From Thozetella sp. PMI_491 (lineage: Eukaryota; Ascomycota; Sordariomycetes; Chaetosphaeriales; Chaetosphaeriaceae): a stretch of 64,000 nucleotides of DNA. Positions 55,285 to 64,000 of this stretch are shown piece after piece (within the stretch, counting starts at the first letter, position 1; each line of letters starts with the position of its first letter). The position numbers and the translations under genes were made by a program. The DNA lies in the NCBI GenBank assembly GCA_021432635.1, contig MU270076.1:62001-126000 (forward strand). The letters are read 5' to 3'. The notes beneath the pieces were generated by a model. That model saw nothing but the letters and a program-made list of their open reading frames with translations, was not told the origin of the DNA and did no database searches.

Positions 55285-58200
55285 ATGGCTCATTTCGTCT
55301 CGTCTGATGGTCACAATATGCCCCAGCTCCAACTTCTGGCCATGACCGACTCTGATCAAGAAGGCAAGGGTGGGAATGAGGAAGTCACGGAAGCGGGAAG
55401 CACGGGTGGCAGTCGTCGACAGGAGGTAGAAGGCAAATCACTAGCGCCAGCGTCCACTTCTCGACCTGTGATAGTTCTCGCTCGCAGTAGCTCTGAAGGC
55501 CAGCGCAGCGGTTATGAGAGCAGCTCTGGCTCCAGCGATGCCGAAGACAGCGGCAGCATCTCTAGTAAAGAGATTCGCGATCTGCCAGACAAGGGACAGC
55601 CGCACGGAACACCCCGAGGCTTGATAGTACCATACCCAGGACTACCAAGCCCAGCACCGCCAGGCCTAGGAATGCCAGGTCCACCTCCAGCCAGCCAGGC
55701 CGCACTCTGGTGTCCGGCTAACGGCCGCTCTCACGCTAGTCTCGTCGATATTGGCTTCTTTCGGTGTGGGGACTGCGGACAAAACTTGGCCCCGAGGCAC
55801 GGAGTGGTGCCGACCATACCAACGGGACATCCTTTCAGAGTCCCTATGCGACCAGGCCCAATGCAAGGCACACCACCACCACCACCACCACCACCACCAC
55901 CGCCTGGAGCAATGCCACAGCAGACTTCACGGGCTTCGACTATTCGGGCACGCCAGAAGAGGGAACAAAACCTCACTCACAAAGTCGAGTTCTTGGACTT
56001 AAAGAGAAGAGTCATGGATACAGTGTCCTGGGATGAGCCCTTCGATCTCAGAAAGGCCCGGAGGAACCTCCCAGCCGAGAGCGGCATCTTTTCTATTACA
56101 ACGCGGGTAGCCACCTCAGTCGACACGCACGGAGGCATAGTTCCGCACAGGGGCAAGGGCAAAATGCAGCTTTCAGACCCAACAGTCTTCATGAGCGTAG
56201 ATTGCACTACCCTCATCATTCGGTCACGGTCTATTATCCGCACTCTGCGGGAAGTCGTGTCTTACTATCCCCAGGTCAATTTGGATGGATACAAAGTTGA
56301 GCTCCAGGAGCCGTACACCTTAGTGGCTCACCACCTCGAGGAGCTCGAGAAGTATAGGTAAGGCTGGAGAGCACAAGCTGCCACTTGACATCACAGCTGA
56401 TAACATGGGATACAGGGAATGCAGAGCTACGGAAGAAACGGCCAAGAATATCGGTCTCCTTCTCGATTTTCTGGGAGACTTTGGCCTCAAGCAACAAATA
56501 AATGACGAGAGAGCACGACATGCCGGGACCCCCGCCATGTGCACATTTCGCATGCTATGGCTTCTCTTTAAGCCTGGCTGTACAGTCTACGTCCAAGAAC
56601 GCGGGAAGACCGAAGCGCGTGTGGTCCAGTCTCTGCATGTTGACGGATCTATCCTATCCGACTTGGACAAAACACCAGAACCGCTGATCCTGCAACTTTG
56701 GTCGCTAGACTTTGATGGCCGATACGTCGGCCGTCGCCTAACCAGCGTCGTCATCCCTACATTCGATGGTGAAAGGGAAATTACATCTTTGGAGGCTTTC
56801 CCGTGTGAATACCTCGATCTCAACGACGGAGGCAAAACAAAAGCGGCACTAGAGGAAAGTGGCAGAAACTGGTACATGTGGCTTCGAGGGGGTCTAACCC
56901 TTTACAAGGGCGAGTTCGTGGACGGCAACGGAAGCTTCGTAAGTTCCTTCACCCATGTATATCACATCCCGCCATTCTAAAGACAGGCTACAGTTCGACG
57001 GTCGCGTCGTTGTCGATTGCGCCGCATACTGGGATCGTCCAACAATGAAGAGGAGCATGCGCAGATTAAGGCCGAGAGTTGGCCGGCTACGAGATGTGGA
57101 CCCGGGAGCCGTGAAGAGGGCCCCCAGACAGCGCCGCGTCAATGCTTCGGATACCAGTTCTAGTTCATCGTCCAGTGAAGAAGAGGTGGATGCGGATGCA
57201 GCACAAACTCGAGATCAACAAGCTCTAGCCTGCCGGTGTGAGCATTGTCGCGGGTTGCGGGGCCACCCCCCGCCCGGCTTTCGCTGGACAACCTACGACA
57301 TGATTGATCCAAAAAGGCAGGATACTCTCGAGACGGTTGGTGCGGAAGAACCTCCTTTACATCGATATCTCCTCTGCTCTCGTTATCTCTATGGGCTGGC
57401 CTTGCAGTCTCGGCAGTGGAGTAAGTCTGTCCAGACCAAGTTCTCTTGTGGCCCCAGAGACTAACAGCATAGAAATGCTCGATGTTGGTTGCTTTCACCC
57501 TATCAAGAGAAACGCAATGGCAATCGAGAACTTGGTCATGCCCGAGGACAGGAAGACCATGATCAAAGCGTTAGTGGAAAAGTCGGGTCAACCCGGCACC
57601 GGGGGCTCTTCAACGCAGTGGAGAGCAGATTGGATCGAACACAAAGGAGAGGGACAGATCTTCTTACTTCACGGGAGCCCTGGAGTGGGGAAAACTTTTG
57701 TAAGTACTCCTTAAGCTACCATCCAACTCACGGCCAACGATGCTGACATTACTACCACAGACAGCTGGCGAGTCTCACACCAAAGCCATGCAGAGCGACT
57801 AGGCTGACTATGCATATAGAATGTATCGCCGAGTTCACTGAACGGCCGCTTTTGTCTCTGACATGTGGTGATATCGGCACCAATGAAACGGAAGCTGAGA
57901 AGAAGCTCTCGGGCTGGTTCGACTTGGCGGAAAGATGGGTGCGTGCAGAAGACGATAGATCTGTTCTTTTCATGGAGACGTGGCTAACTGCATAACGCGA
58001 TGGGATAGGGCGCTGTAATGCTCCTGGACGAGGCCGATGTGTTCCTAGAGAAGCGACAACTGACTGACCTTAATCGCAACAGCCTAGTGACAGGTAAGTG
58101 ACTCGACTTCGCACACTTTGACAGGGCAACCGGCAGGAGTGCCGTCTGACTCGAATACAGTGTTCCTTCGCGCAGTGGAATACTACCGAGGCATCCTGTT

Positions 58201-58727
58201 CCTAACCACGAACCGCGTCGGCCATTTCGACGATGCATTCATTTCTCGGATCCATGTTATTATTGCATACGACAACTTGGGCGAAAAGGAACGGAGGCAG
58301 ATCTGGAAGCAGTTCTTCCAGAAGCTCGCAGACGAACGGAAGGACATTTACATCGACAGTCGAGCCAAACGCTACGTCCTAGAGGACCCAGTTATGCGCA
58401 GCATGAACTGGAATGGTCGTGAGATTCGTAACGGTAGGTTGGAATTCCGATCCATGTCCCTCTCGATTGAGGCGAGCGTTGTTTCCGGGCTTCGTGAGGC
58501 TGACCGCGCTCCTAGCTTTTCAAATTGCTGTCACGTTAGCGGAGTATCGATACAGGACGATAAAGGACAAACAAGAAGAGGACATGATTACCCTCGATCA
58601 AGGCGACTTCGAGCAGGTCTGCGAAATGTCCATTCAATTCAAGAAATACTTGACCGACGTGCACGGTGGCGATGAAAGTGCGCGGGCCTACGTGTCAAGA
58701 GCGAGACTGGATCATGATATGGAGTGA
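55285..58727 (+). CDS. AAA-family ATPase with N-terminal DUF7025-like domain (981 aa), nine exons including a 7-nt microexon
   Basis: Exons in phase: 55285-56357, 56416-56938, 56994-57420, 57473-57699, 57761-57767, 57820-57938, 58009-58093, 58161-58433, 58516-58727. The N-terminus is disordered (Ser/Glu, Pro-rich with a run of about 11 Pro) and contains a C-x2-C pair in FFRCGDCG. Residues about 290-560 resemble the DUF7025 domain common before fungal AAA modules (DFDGRYVG, PLEYL-like AFPCEYLDL, FDGRVVVDCAAYW). The AAA module has Walker A HGSPGVGKTFTAE, whose TA-E junction comes from the microexon, Walker B AVMLLDEADVFLE, sensor 1 FLTTNRVGHFDDAFISRIH and an AAA lid (RKDIYIDS ... WNGREIRNAFQIAVTLAEY). 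It hydrolyses ATP to remodel an unknown partner. Fungal genomes carry many copies. Confidence 0.88.
55870..55902 (+). repeat. (CAC/CCA)n microsatellite coding for polyproline
   Basis: About eleven ACC/CCA triplets inside exon 1 of the AAA-ATPase gene; encodes the Pro run near residue 205. Confidence 0.85.
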
Positions 58728-60971
58728 TTACGAGTACTTCTCTTTACACTAACATAGTCCTCAACGATATGAACTGTAAATAGATACACTGGATTAAGAG
58801 TAGCCACCTTGATTCCGTGTAAAGGCAGTATAGACTGATGGTCGTACTATAGACTGCTGCCCCAGACTCCATCGACGCGTGGCGTGGAGGCGAGGAGAGG
58901 GATCGTGCGCGCGATACCCACGGTCGGGATATTAGGGCCCCCATTTCAGAAAATAACCTGCTCGTTCACTCATTCATCTTGATCCGATTCGTAGTTCACA
59001 CTGATCCCTGCTGGCTAAGATGCACTACGTATGATCCCGTGTGTATGGTCGCTCTAGCTGTGGCTAAGGGCGGGCTGGGGTAAGGACAACGCACCCGGCA
59101 TATACTGTAATTACACTCCAGCAAGGGTCAACCTCCACGAGTGTATTTTGGGATCATGCCGATGTGGATATGCGCGATGCACAAGTAAGGCGACAAATAT
59201 CGAGTTACGTCAACAACAAGAAAAGTCTGCACAAAGGCCCAAGGCCGACTTGTCGTTGAGTCTCTCTCGCCGGGACCAGATCCTAGGGGCACTTGCCAAG
59301 TTCGCCACACCACCTGTGGCAACCCGTGAGATCGAGGAGTCATGTCCACCAGGCCCTGAGACAGAGGGCGCCGGCGGAGAGGCAGCCTGTCGCATGCTGT
59401 GACCGAAGTCCCTGTATCAGGGCGTACTCTGCTCGCCGAGGGAGGAGTTCTGGAGACGTCAACTCGTCTGAATGGCCCTGAACGGCCAGGCCGGTGCCAT
59501 GACTCGTTGTGGGGATATTCTTGGGCAACCACACACCCGCTTTGCGGCTCTGAAACCCCCACAACGGCTCATACTCAACTCCCGTAGTGGATCCCGTGCA
59601 ACCAGTCCCGCCTCAGAAAATAGATTGTAAGCTTCTATTTTTCTTCGAAACTATACGCAGTCCCGGGCTACGTTCCGCCGGCACTGCGACTCTGTCCCAT
59701 GTCCTTACTCGGAAGTGTCCCGCGCGGTTTCCTCCTTCCCCCCCAGTGGAGAGGCTAAAGATGTGCTGTTGATAACTTCGCTCGGGCAGTGTGGGCTGCC
59801 CACCCACACAACTCCGAGTTGTGTCGCAGGTTCGAGTGCTTCTATGGAAGATTGGTTGAGAGGAAGCCATCGTCGTCAGTTTCGCTACGTAATGCATCAA
59901 GAAACAATACTAGCACTGCCGTCGTGGAGTACGCACACCCTAGGCCAGTTGTGTGCGCATAGGCCATATTGGCGTTTCATCGCTTCGCGTTGGGCATAGC
60001 ACGGGTGGCTTGTGTTTGGACCCCTGAACGGCAGTTCGCAGGTGCAATACCGGGAAGGCGTGGAGAGCCGCTAGCATGGGACCATGGCGGCCTTCCGTTT
60101 GTAGAAACCCGCCTATTTTCGTCCATTCTAGAACCGGGGCGGCCTGTCAGTCCGCAGTTGTCCCAGGGCCATTCATATCGTCTGATGGGGGCCCGCCGCT
60201 GCGAATTGGGCGAGTTTGCATAACCGTCCCCATCAATCGCTGCGGGGGCGTGAATGATCGCCACGGAGATTTGCACTGAACCGGCCTCATCGGGCTCTCC
60301 CAACGACAGCCTCTCCTGGGGGAATGACGAAGCCCATAGAGAAGTCACCCCTGTCAACCCACACCGCAAAAAACCGGCGTTTTCGCGGGAGACAGGTCCA
60401 GGGGCACGCGCGAGGGTCCTTCTTTTCCATGGTTCTCCTATTGCGGAGAGTGGACATGCGCAGGCGCCGCCATGTTTTGTTTCTACGTTTCGGCCAATCA
60501 GCACGCGCCGCGCCCTAGAATATACCGGCTTTACTATGCTGGGATCTCTATGTTTGGTGAGGCTCTGTGCTTGTCTGAGGGCTCCAGCTTACGTCTTCGT
60601 TTCTAGCCGCAAAAGGTCCATGGCACTGAACGACAACGTGCCAGGGCGCTAGAGCGAGGCCTTGGCACCGAGCCGGGGAGCTGCAGAGTCCACAGCAGCA
60701 TTGTCGGGCGTGGCTTAGTTGTAAGTTCTGTTCTCAATGGAGACATGCCCAAGCTCCAACTTGTCTGGCAACCCGTACATCGAGTATAAGAATGTCAGTC
60801 TCGGTCGTCCAAAGAACTGCTTTCTCCTCACCACCATCGGCGACAACAATCACTTCCTATCCACACACTCACTCCTTCAGTGTTTCGGTTTCTTCATTCC
60901 TTCCACTCTAATCCATCCAACTTCTACTTCACTCTCTCGGATTTCACGAAGTCGCTTACCCAACTACCAAG
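58728..60971. other. 2.2-kb gene-free spacer
   Basis: 3' flank of the AAA-ATPase gene and a long promoter region of the PAN-like secreted gene. Open frames are short and unrecognised. A TATA-like element lies at 60785-60790 and a C/T-rich tract at about 60865-60960. Confidence 0.4.
60785..60790 (+). promoter_or_regulatory. TATA-like element of the triple-PAN gene
   Basis: TATAAG, 182-187 bp before the ATG, followed by a C/T-rich leader; fits the strong codon bias of the gene. Confidence 0.45.
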
Positions 60972-62246
60972 ATGAAGAGCACCGCCGCCGCCGTCCTCGC
61001 GATCCTCGCCGCCACTGCTGAGGCCTCGCCCCTTGCCCTCCGGGACAACCAGGTCTGCAACACCACCCCCGCTGGTGCCGGCAGCCCCTCGCCTCTGAGC
61101 AAGCCCTCTGCCGCCACCGCCCAGGCCTGCCAGGCCGCCTGCTCGGCCAACTCCCAGTGCAAGTGCTTCGTCTTCGGCCTGCCCGCCAACCTCAATGCCC
61201 CGGAGTGCATCCTCTACGCTGTCCCCGGCGCTCAGGTCCCGGCTCAGGGTGACAACCTGCACGTCTTCGATGTCGCCTGCTCTGCTGCCCAGGTGCCCAC
61301 CACCGCCCCGACCCATGACCAGCCCTTCGGCCAGGTCCCCCGCAGCCTGATGGCTCGCGCTGCTGTCTGCAACATCGCCCCCTCGGCTTCCGGCTCCAGG
61401 TCGCCCATCTCCCAGCCCACCGCCGCGACCGCTCTCGTGTGCCAGCAGGCTTGCACTGCCAACAGCCAGTGCCAGTCCTTCTGCTTCGGTCTCCCTGACA
61501 GCGCCACCACTCCCGAGTGCTTCCTGTACGACGTCCCTGCCGCTCAGGTCCCCGTCCAGGGCAACCTCCACGTCTTCGACCTGGCCTGCGCTGCCACTCA
61601 GGTCCCGACCACCGCCCCTACCCACGACCAGCCCATCGGCCAGGTCCCGTCCAACGCTGGCAACACTGGCAACACTGGCAACACCGGCAACAACAACAAC
61701 AACGGTGCCCAGAATGGCAACACCGGTGCTAACACTGGCAACAACGGTCAGCAGAACGGTCAGACCGGCGCTCAGACCGGCCAGAACGGTGCTCAGAACG
61801 GTGCTCAGGGCCAGACCGGCCAGACCCCCCGTGGCCTCATCGCTCGCGCCAGCGTCTGCAACTCTTCTCCCCCTGGAACTGGCTCCAAGACCCCCATCTC
61901 CCAGCCTTCTGCCTCCACCGCCGTTCTCTGCCAGTCTGCCTGCGCCGCCAACACCAACTGCCAGGCTTTCTGCTTCGGTCTTCCTCCTTCTGACTCCACT
62001 CCTAAGTGCCTGCTCTTCGACGTCCCCGCTGCTCAGGTTCCTTCCCAGGGCACCGACCTGAACGTCTTCGACCTCGCCTGCCCCGCTGCCCAGATCCCCA
62101 GCACTGCCCCCACCCACGACCAGCCCATCGGCCAGGTCCCGGCTACTGGCAACACTGGCAACAACAACGGCGGTGCCCAGACTGGCAACAACGGCGCCCA
62201 GAACGGTCAGAACGGTGCTCAGAACGGCGCCCAGGGCCAGCACTAA
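60972..62246 (+). CDS. Secreted protein with three PAN-like modules and Asn/Gly/Gln-rich linkers (424 aa)
   Basis: A single exon from the ATG at 60972; signal peptide MKSTAAAVLAILAATAEA. Three homologous modules of about 95 residues begin at about residues 28, 132 and 294. Each has the order VCN-x-x-P, SPxSxPxAxTAxxCQxAC, NxxCQxFxFGLP, L-x-V-P-x-A-Q-VP, DLNVFDLAC-like and ends in APTHDQPIGQVP. The cysteine pattern resembles PAN/apple modules. Modules 2 and 3 are followed by low-complexity linkers of GNTGN, GAQNGQ and GQTGQ units. Before modules 2 and 3 occur PRSLMARA and PRGLIARA, possible protease-processing sites. Codons are strongly C-ending, much more than in neighbours, which implies high expression. 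The protein is extracellular; wall or glycan binding is plausible but unproven. Confidence 0.85.
   Translation: MKSTAAAVLAILAATAEASPLALRDNQVCNTTPAGAGSPSPLSKPSAATAQACQAACSANSQCKCFVFGLPANLNAPECILYAVPGAQVPAQGDNLHVFDVACSAAQVPTTAPTHDQPFGQVPRSLMARAAVCNIAPSASGSRSPISQPTAATALVCQQACTANSQCQSFCFGLPDSATTPECFLYDVPAAQVPVQGNLHVFDLACAATQVPTTAPTHDQPIGQVPSNAGNTGNTGNTGNNNNNGAQNGNTGANTGNNGQQNGQTGAQTGQNGAQNGAQGQTGQTPRGLIARASVCNSSPPGTGSKTPISQPSASTAVLCQSACAANTNCQAFCFGLPPSDSTPKCLLFDVPAAQVPSQGTDLNVFDLACPAAQIPSTAPTHDQPIGQVPATGNTGNNNGGAQTGNNGAQNGQNGAQNGAQGQH
61658..61830 (+). repeat. Low-complexity coding repeat (Gly-Asn-Thr / Gly-Gln-Asn units)
   Basis: 'aacactggcaac' and 'cagaacggtgct' words recur in 9- to 12-bp steps; a shorter second tract lies at 62140-62240. 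Confidence 0.75.
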
Positions 62247-62716
62247 GTAACCGCGGGTCTCTGCACAGAGCCCTTCAATCTCCTTTGTACAGGGACAGGT
62301 TCAGGGAATTTGCAAGATAATAGCGCAGCATAGACGGATGGAACGGATCAGCAATATGCATTGGGCGGTGTGTCATTAATTTCTCTTTGTTTGGGTAGCA
62401 TCTTTCGGATAGGATAAAAAAATTGATTCGCGCCGGCCGGCCTTAAAAAAAACATTTCGTTCCTCGCTCTCAGTGACTGTAGCGCACACAGCTGTGGACA
62501 ACACGGCCTGGGCAGCCTTTCAAGTGTGCCAGAGGGAGAAATGTGCAGATTGAAGGTAGAAGCGCGTGCCAACTAGAATTCGCTAGCCCAATGGAAGCCC
62601 CAGCCCTCTTATCCACAACCACGGACCTAGCAATTGGGGAACAAATTCGGGGTAGGGCAGGCCACCAGAGAACGAGCTAGTACAAATACACAAAAATATC
62701 GCGGCAGCTCTAACTT
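62247..62716. other. Spacer before the tRNA gene
   Basis: 3' flank of the triple-PAN gene; A-runs near 62417 and 62446. No gene. Confidence 0.4.
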
Positions 62717-62879
62717 GGTGAGATGGCCGAGCGGTCTAAGGCGCCACGTTAAGGATATCTTAAAATCTTTAAAACTCCCTCCGTGGTCCGAAAGGGCGTG
62801 GGTTGTACGTTGGACTCTTCCAAAATCATCGAGAGAGTGTTATACTGACTGAAATGTCCAGCGAATCCCACTCTCATCA
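62717..62879 (+). tRNA. tRNA-Leu(AAG) gene with anticodon intron and a 57-nt insertion in the T-loop
   Basis: The cloverleaf can be drawn fully. Acceptor 5' strand GGTGAGA (62717-62723) pairs with TCTCATC (62872-62878; one G-T pair), discriminator A at 62879. D stem GCC/GGC (62726-62728/62740-62742). Anticodon stem CCACG (62744-62748) with CGTGG (62782-62786); loop TTAAGG..C gives anticodon AAG (62751-62753), reading CUU Leu. A normal-type intron of 26 nt (62755-62780) follows base 37 and contains CTT words that can pair with the anticodon. A long variable arm, TCCGAAAGGGC, fits type II tRNAs. T stem GTGGG (62798-62802) pairs with CCCAC (62867-62871), but the loop TT|CGAAT is split by 62805-62861. 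The A box is intact, the B box is split. Function is uncertain. Confidence 0.85.
62805..62861 (+). other. 57-nt GT..AG insertion within the tRNA T-loop (spliceosomal-intron-like)
   Basis: Exact removal of 62805-62861 restores the loop TTCGAAT and the B box GGTTCGAATCC. The insert begins GTACGT, ends TCCAG, and has TACTGAC (62844-62850) 11 nt before its end, so it has donor, branch site and acceptor like the short pre-mRNA introns of this genome. TGGAC (62811-62815) and GTCCA (62856-62860) are complementary and could fold the ends together. Confidence 0.75.
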
Positions 62880-62880
62880 A

Positions 62881-62889
62881 TTTTTTTTT
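62881..62889 (+). terminator. RNA polymerase III T-run terminator
   Basis: Nine T residues begin 1 nt after the last base of the tRNA and its following A, with a second T-run after one C; as expected for a tRNA gene. Confidence 0.75.
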
Positions 62890-63371
62890 CTTTTTTTCGA
62901 AAGTAGGAAAAGAAAAAGGAAAAAAAATCAGCATGTGTCATGGGTTGAACTGCCGCTTTGACTGAGATGGAGCTGTCGTTTTTAGCAGTCCAAACCGCCT
63001 TGCAAAGTACCTATGTACAGTATATGCGGGTCGGCAGGGATGCAGCGGTTAAAGTTGTCAGCAGAAATGAATTCGTGGAAACCCCACGGATTCAGGCGTG
63101 CTTTTGATAGACCCTTAAAGGTAGCGCCGTGGTATCCTATAGAGGCTCTAACTAGCGAAATACTAAGTCTTTACGAACAGCAGCAAATTTGTACATGTGC
63201 CATAGTTTCCATGAATTGCATCCAGTCTCGAAGTTTGACAAAGTTGGAACCCAAGGTTGTAAGGTATCTGGCCGGCAAAGAGAGACCACAGACACTGAAA
63301 GAGCCTCACGACACCGGATGGGCAACACCGGTAGCCCAGTTGTTTTTATTACAATATACCGCTGAGACTGG
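62890..63371. other. Spacer, A/T runs then mixed sequence
   Basis: No gene recognised between the tRNA terminator and the 3' end of the metallopeptidase-like gene. Confidence 0.4.
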
Positions 63372-64000
63372 TTAGCTCTCGGGGTTTGCATCATGGGAGG
63401 GAAGGAAAGGGTTAATACCTGCAGCAAATATCGCGTAACTGTCTGTGGTGGAGATGACACATTAGCTCTCCGAGATCAAGAGCGAGGGGTCAAGAGCGAC
63501 AGGACAGCGTCTGATAATACATACCGGCATTTCTGACTGCTAATTCTGGGTGGTCGGCCAGCTGAATAACGCAGAGCCAGCCGTATGCACCTGCGTTAGG
63601 GTTGGTAGGGCATTTCTGGTCGTCTATAAAGAGTTAGCGAGATCACGAACCGGCAGGAGGGAAGACGGCAAGCGTAGACTAACCAATAGGGCTGACTTCA
63701 GTTCCCTCGTCGGGATCTATCACCGAGTCCTTGACGGCGCTCACCGAGTGAGTGAGTTCATGGAGGACTGCCACTGCGAGGTGCTCGTTATCGACGACCT
63801 CCTGTATCCGCTTCCCGTTGTTGTATTTTACGGAACAGACATCCTTCAAAGTTTGGCCATTCCCTTGCCGCTCGTTCCAGGTTGGGAACATGTCCTGGCA
63901 AAGGGTGATGACGTCCGTCTTGGCGCTCCAAAGCTGGGTCATGGTGAAGCCGCCTGTTCTGCTGCCGTCGGGTTCGTAGCAGGGAGGAGCTGGGCCTCCA
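63372..64000 (-). CDS. HExxH metallopeptidase-like secreted-type protein, 3' part (runs off the right edge)
   Basis: Three exons visible: (64000)-63684, 63623-63525 and 63442-63372, in phase. The visible part carries CYEPDGSRTGG, then LHELTHSVSAVKD with the zinc motif HELTH, and in the next exon KCPTNPNAGAYGWLCVIQLA and ADHPELAVRNA|DSYAIFAAG. This order (HExxH, A-YGW, N-A-D-x-YA-F) is that of fungal M35/deuterolysin-related or lysine-specific metallo-endopeptidase-fold proteins. The third zinc ligand is not clear, so activity is uncertain. The N-terminus and any signal peptide are outside the window. The last exon is short (71 nt). Confidence 0.75.

Noticed and set aside
60924-62243. 439-codon frame opposite the triple-PAN gene
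   Set aside because: Val/Gly/Ala-rich antisense shadow caused by C-ending codons on the real strand.

Overview
This window reads as the nuclear genome of a filamentous ascomycete (Pezizomycotina, probably Sordariomycetes). Genes have several short introns of about 45-130 nt with GT..AG ends and CTAAC/CTGAC-like branch sites. The content is typical of such fungi: a LaeA-like methyltransferase, a PTH11/SAT4-type seven-helix protein, a HET-domain protein, a degenerate STAND protein, an AA8 cytochrome, a BAS2-like cysteine-rich secreted protein and PAN-domain surface proteins. Exon structures below were built by eye from splice signals, reading phase and family conservation; no transcript evidence was available.

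Layout. 0-3 kb: two divergent members of one unrecognised family, the left one broken by an in-frame TAG. 3.6-6.7 kb: a secreted SGNH hydrolase fused to FG-GAP/VCBS repeats. 7.9-9 kb: a membrane-anchored collagen-like protein. 10-15 kb: a class I methyltransferase and a seven-helix membrane protein. 15.8-19.3 kb: a stand-alone CDH-type cytochrome (AA8) and a PAN-like surface protein. 21-26.4 kb: secreted GH76 mannanase with a ricin-type lectin domain and a GH31 alpha-glucosidase. 27-29 kb: a peroxisomal acyl-CoA synthetase ending in a PTS1 signal. 29-32.2 kb is gene-poor. 32.2-33.1 kb: a secreted protein with three tandem copies of a six-cysteine module.

33.8-43.3 kb is the core of the window: a compact biosynthetic gene cluster of cytochrome P450, isocyanide synthase fused to a TauD dioxygenase, FAD monooxygenase and MFS transporter. 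The synthase and the monooxygenase are divergent over a 915-bp promoter that carries a perfect tandem TGACGCG repeat. The likely scheme (inference) is that the synthase turns an amino-acid amine into an isonitrile, the fused dioxygenase and the P450/FAD enzymes oxidise the product, and the MFS protein exports it. A decayed alpha/beta-hydrolase and a HET-domain gene lie at its right edge.

46-62 kb: an MDR oxidoreductase, a large fungal membrane protein, a predicted GPI-type cell-surface protein, a divergent pair (STAND-like protein and DUF7025-AAA ATPase, the latter with a 7-nt microexon), and a highly codon-biased secreted protein with three PAN-like modules. At 62.7 kb is a tRNA-Leu(AAG) gene with its normal anticodon intron and, in addition, a 57-nt GT..AG insertion exactly inside the T-loop, splitting the B box. 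The right edge holds the 3' part of an HExxH metallopeptidase-like gene.
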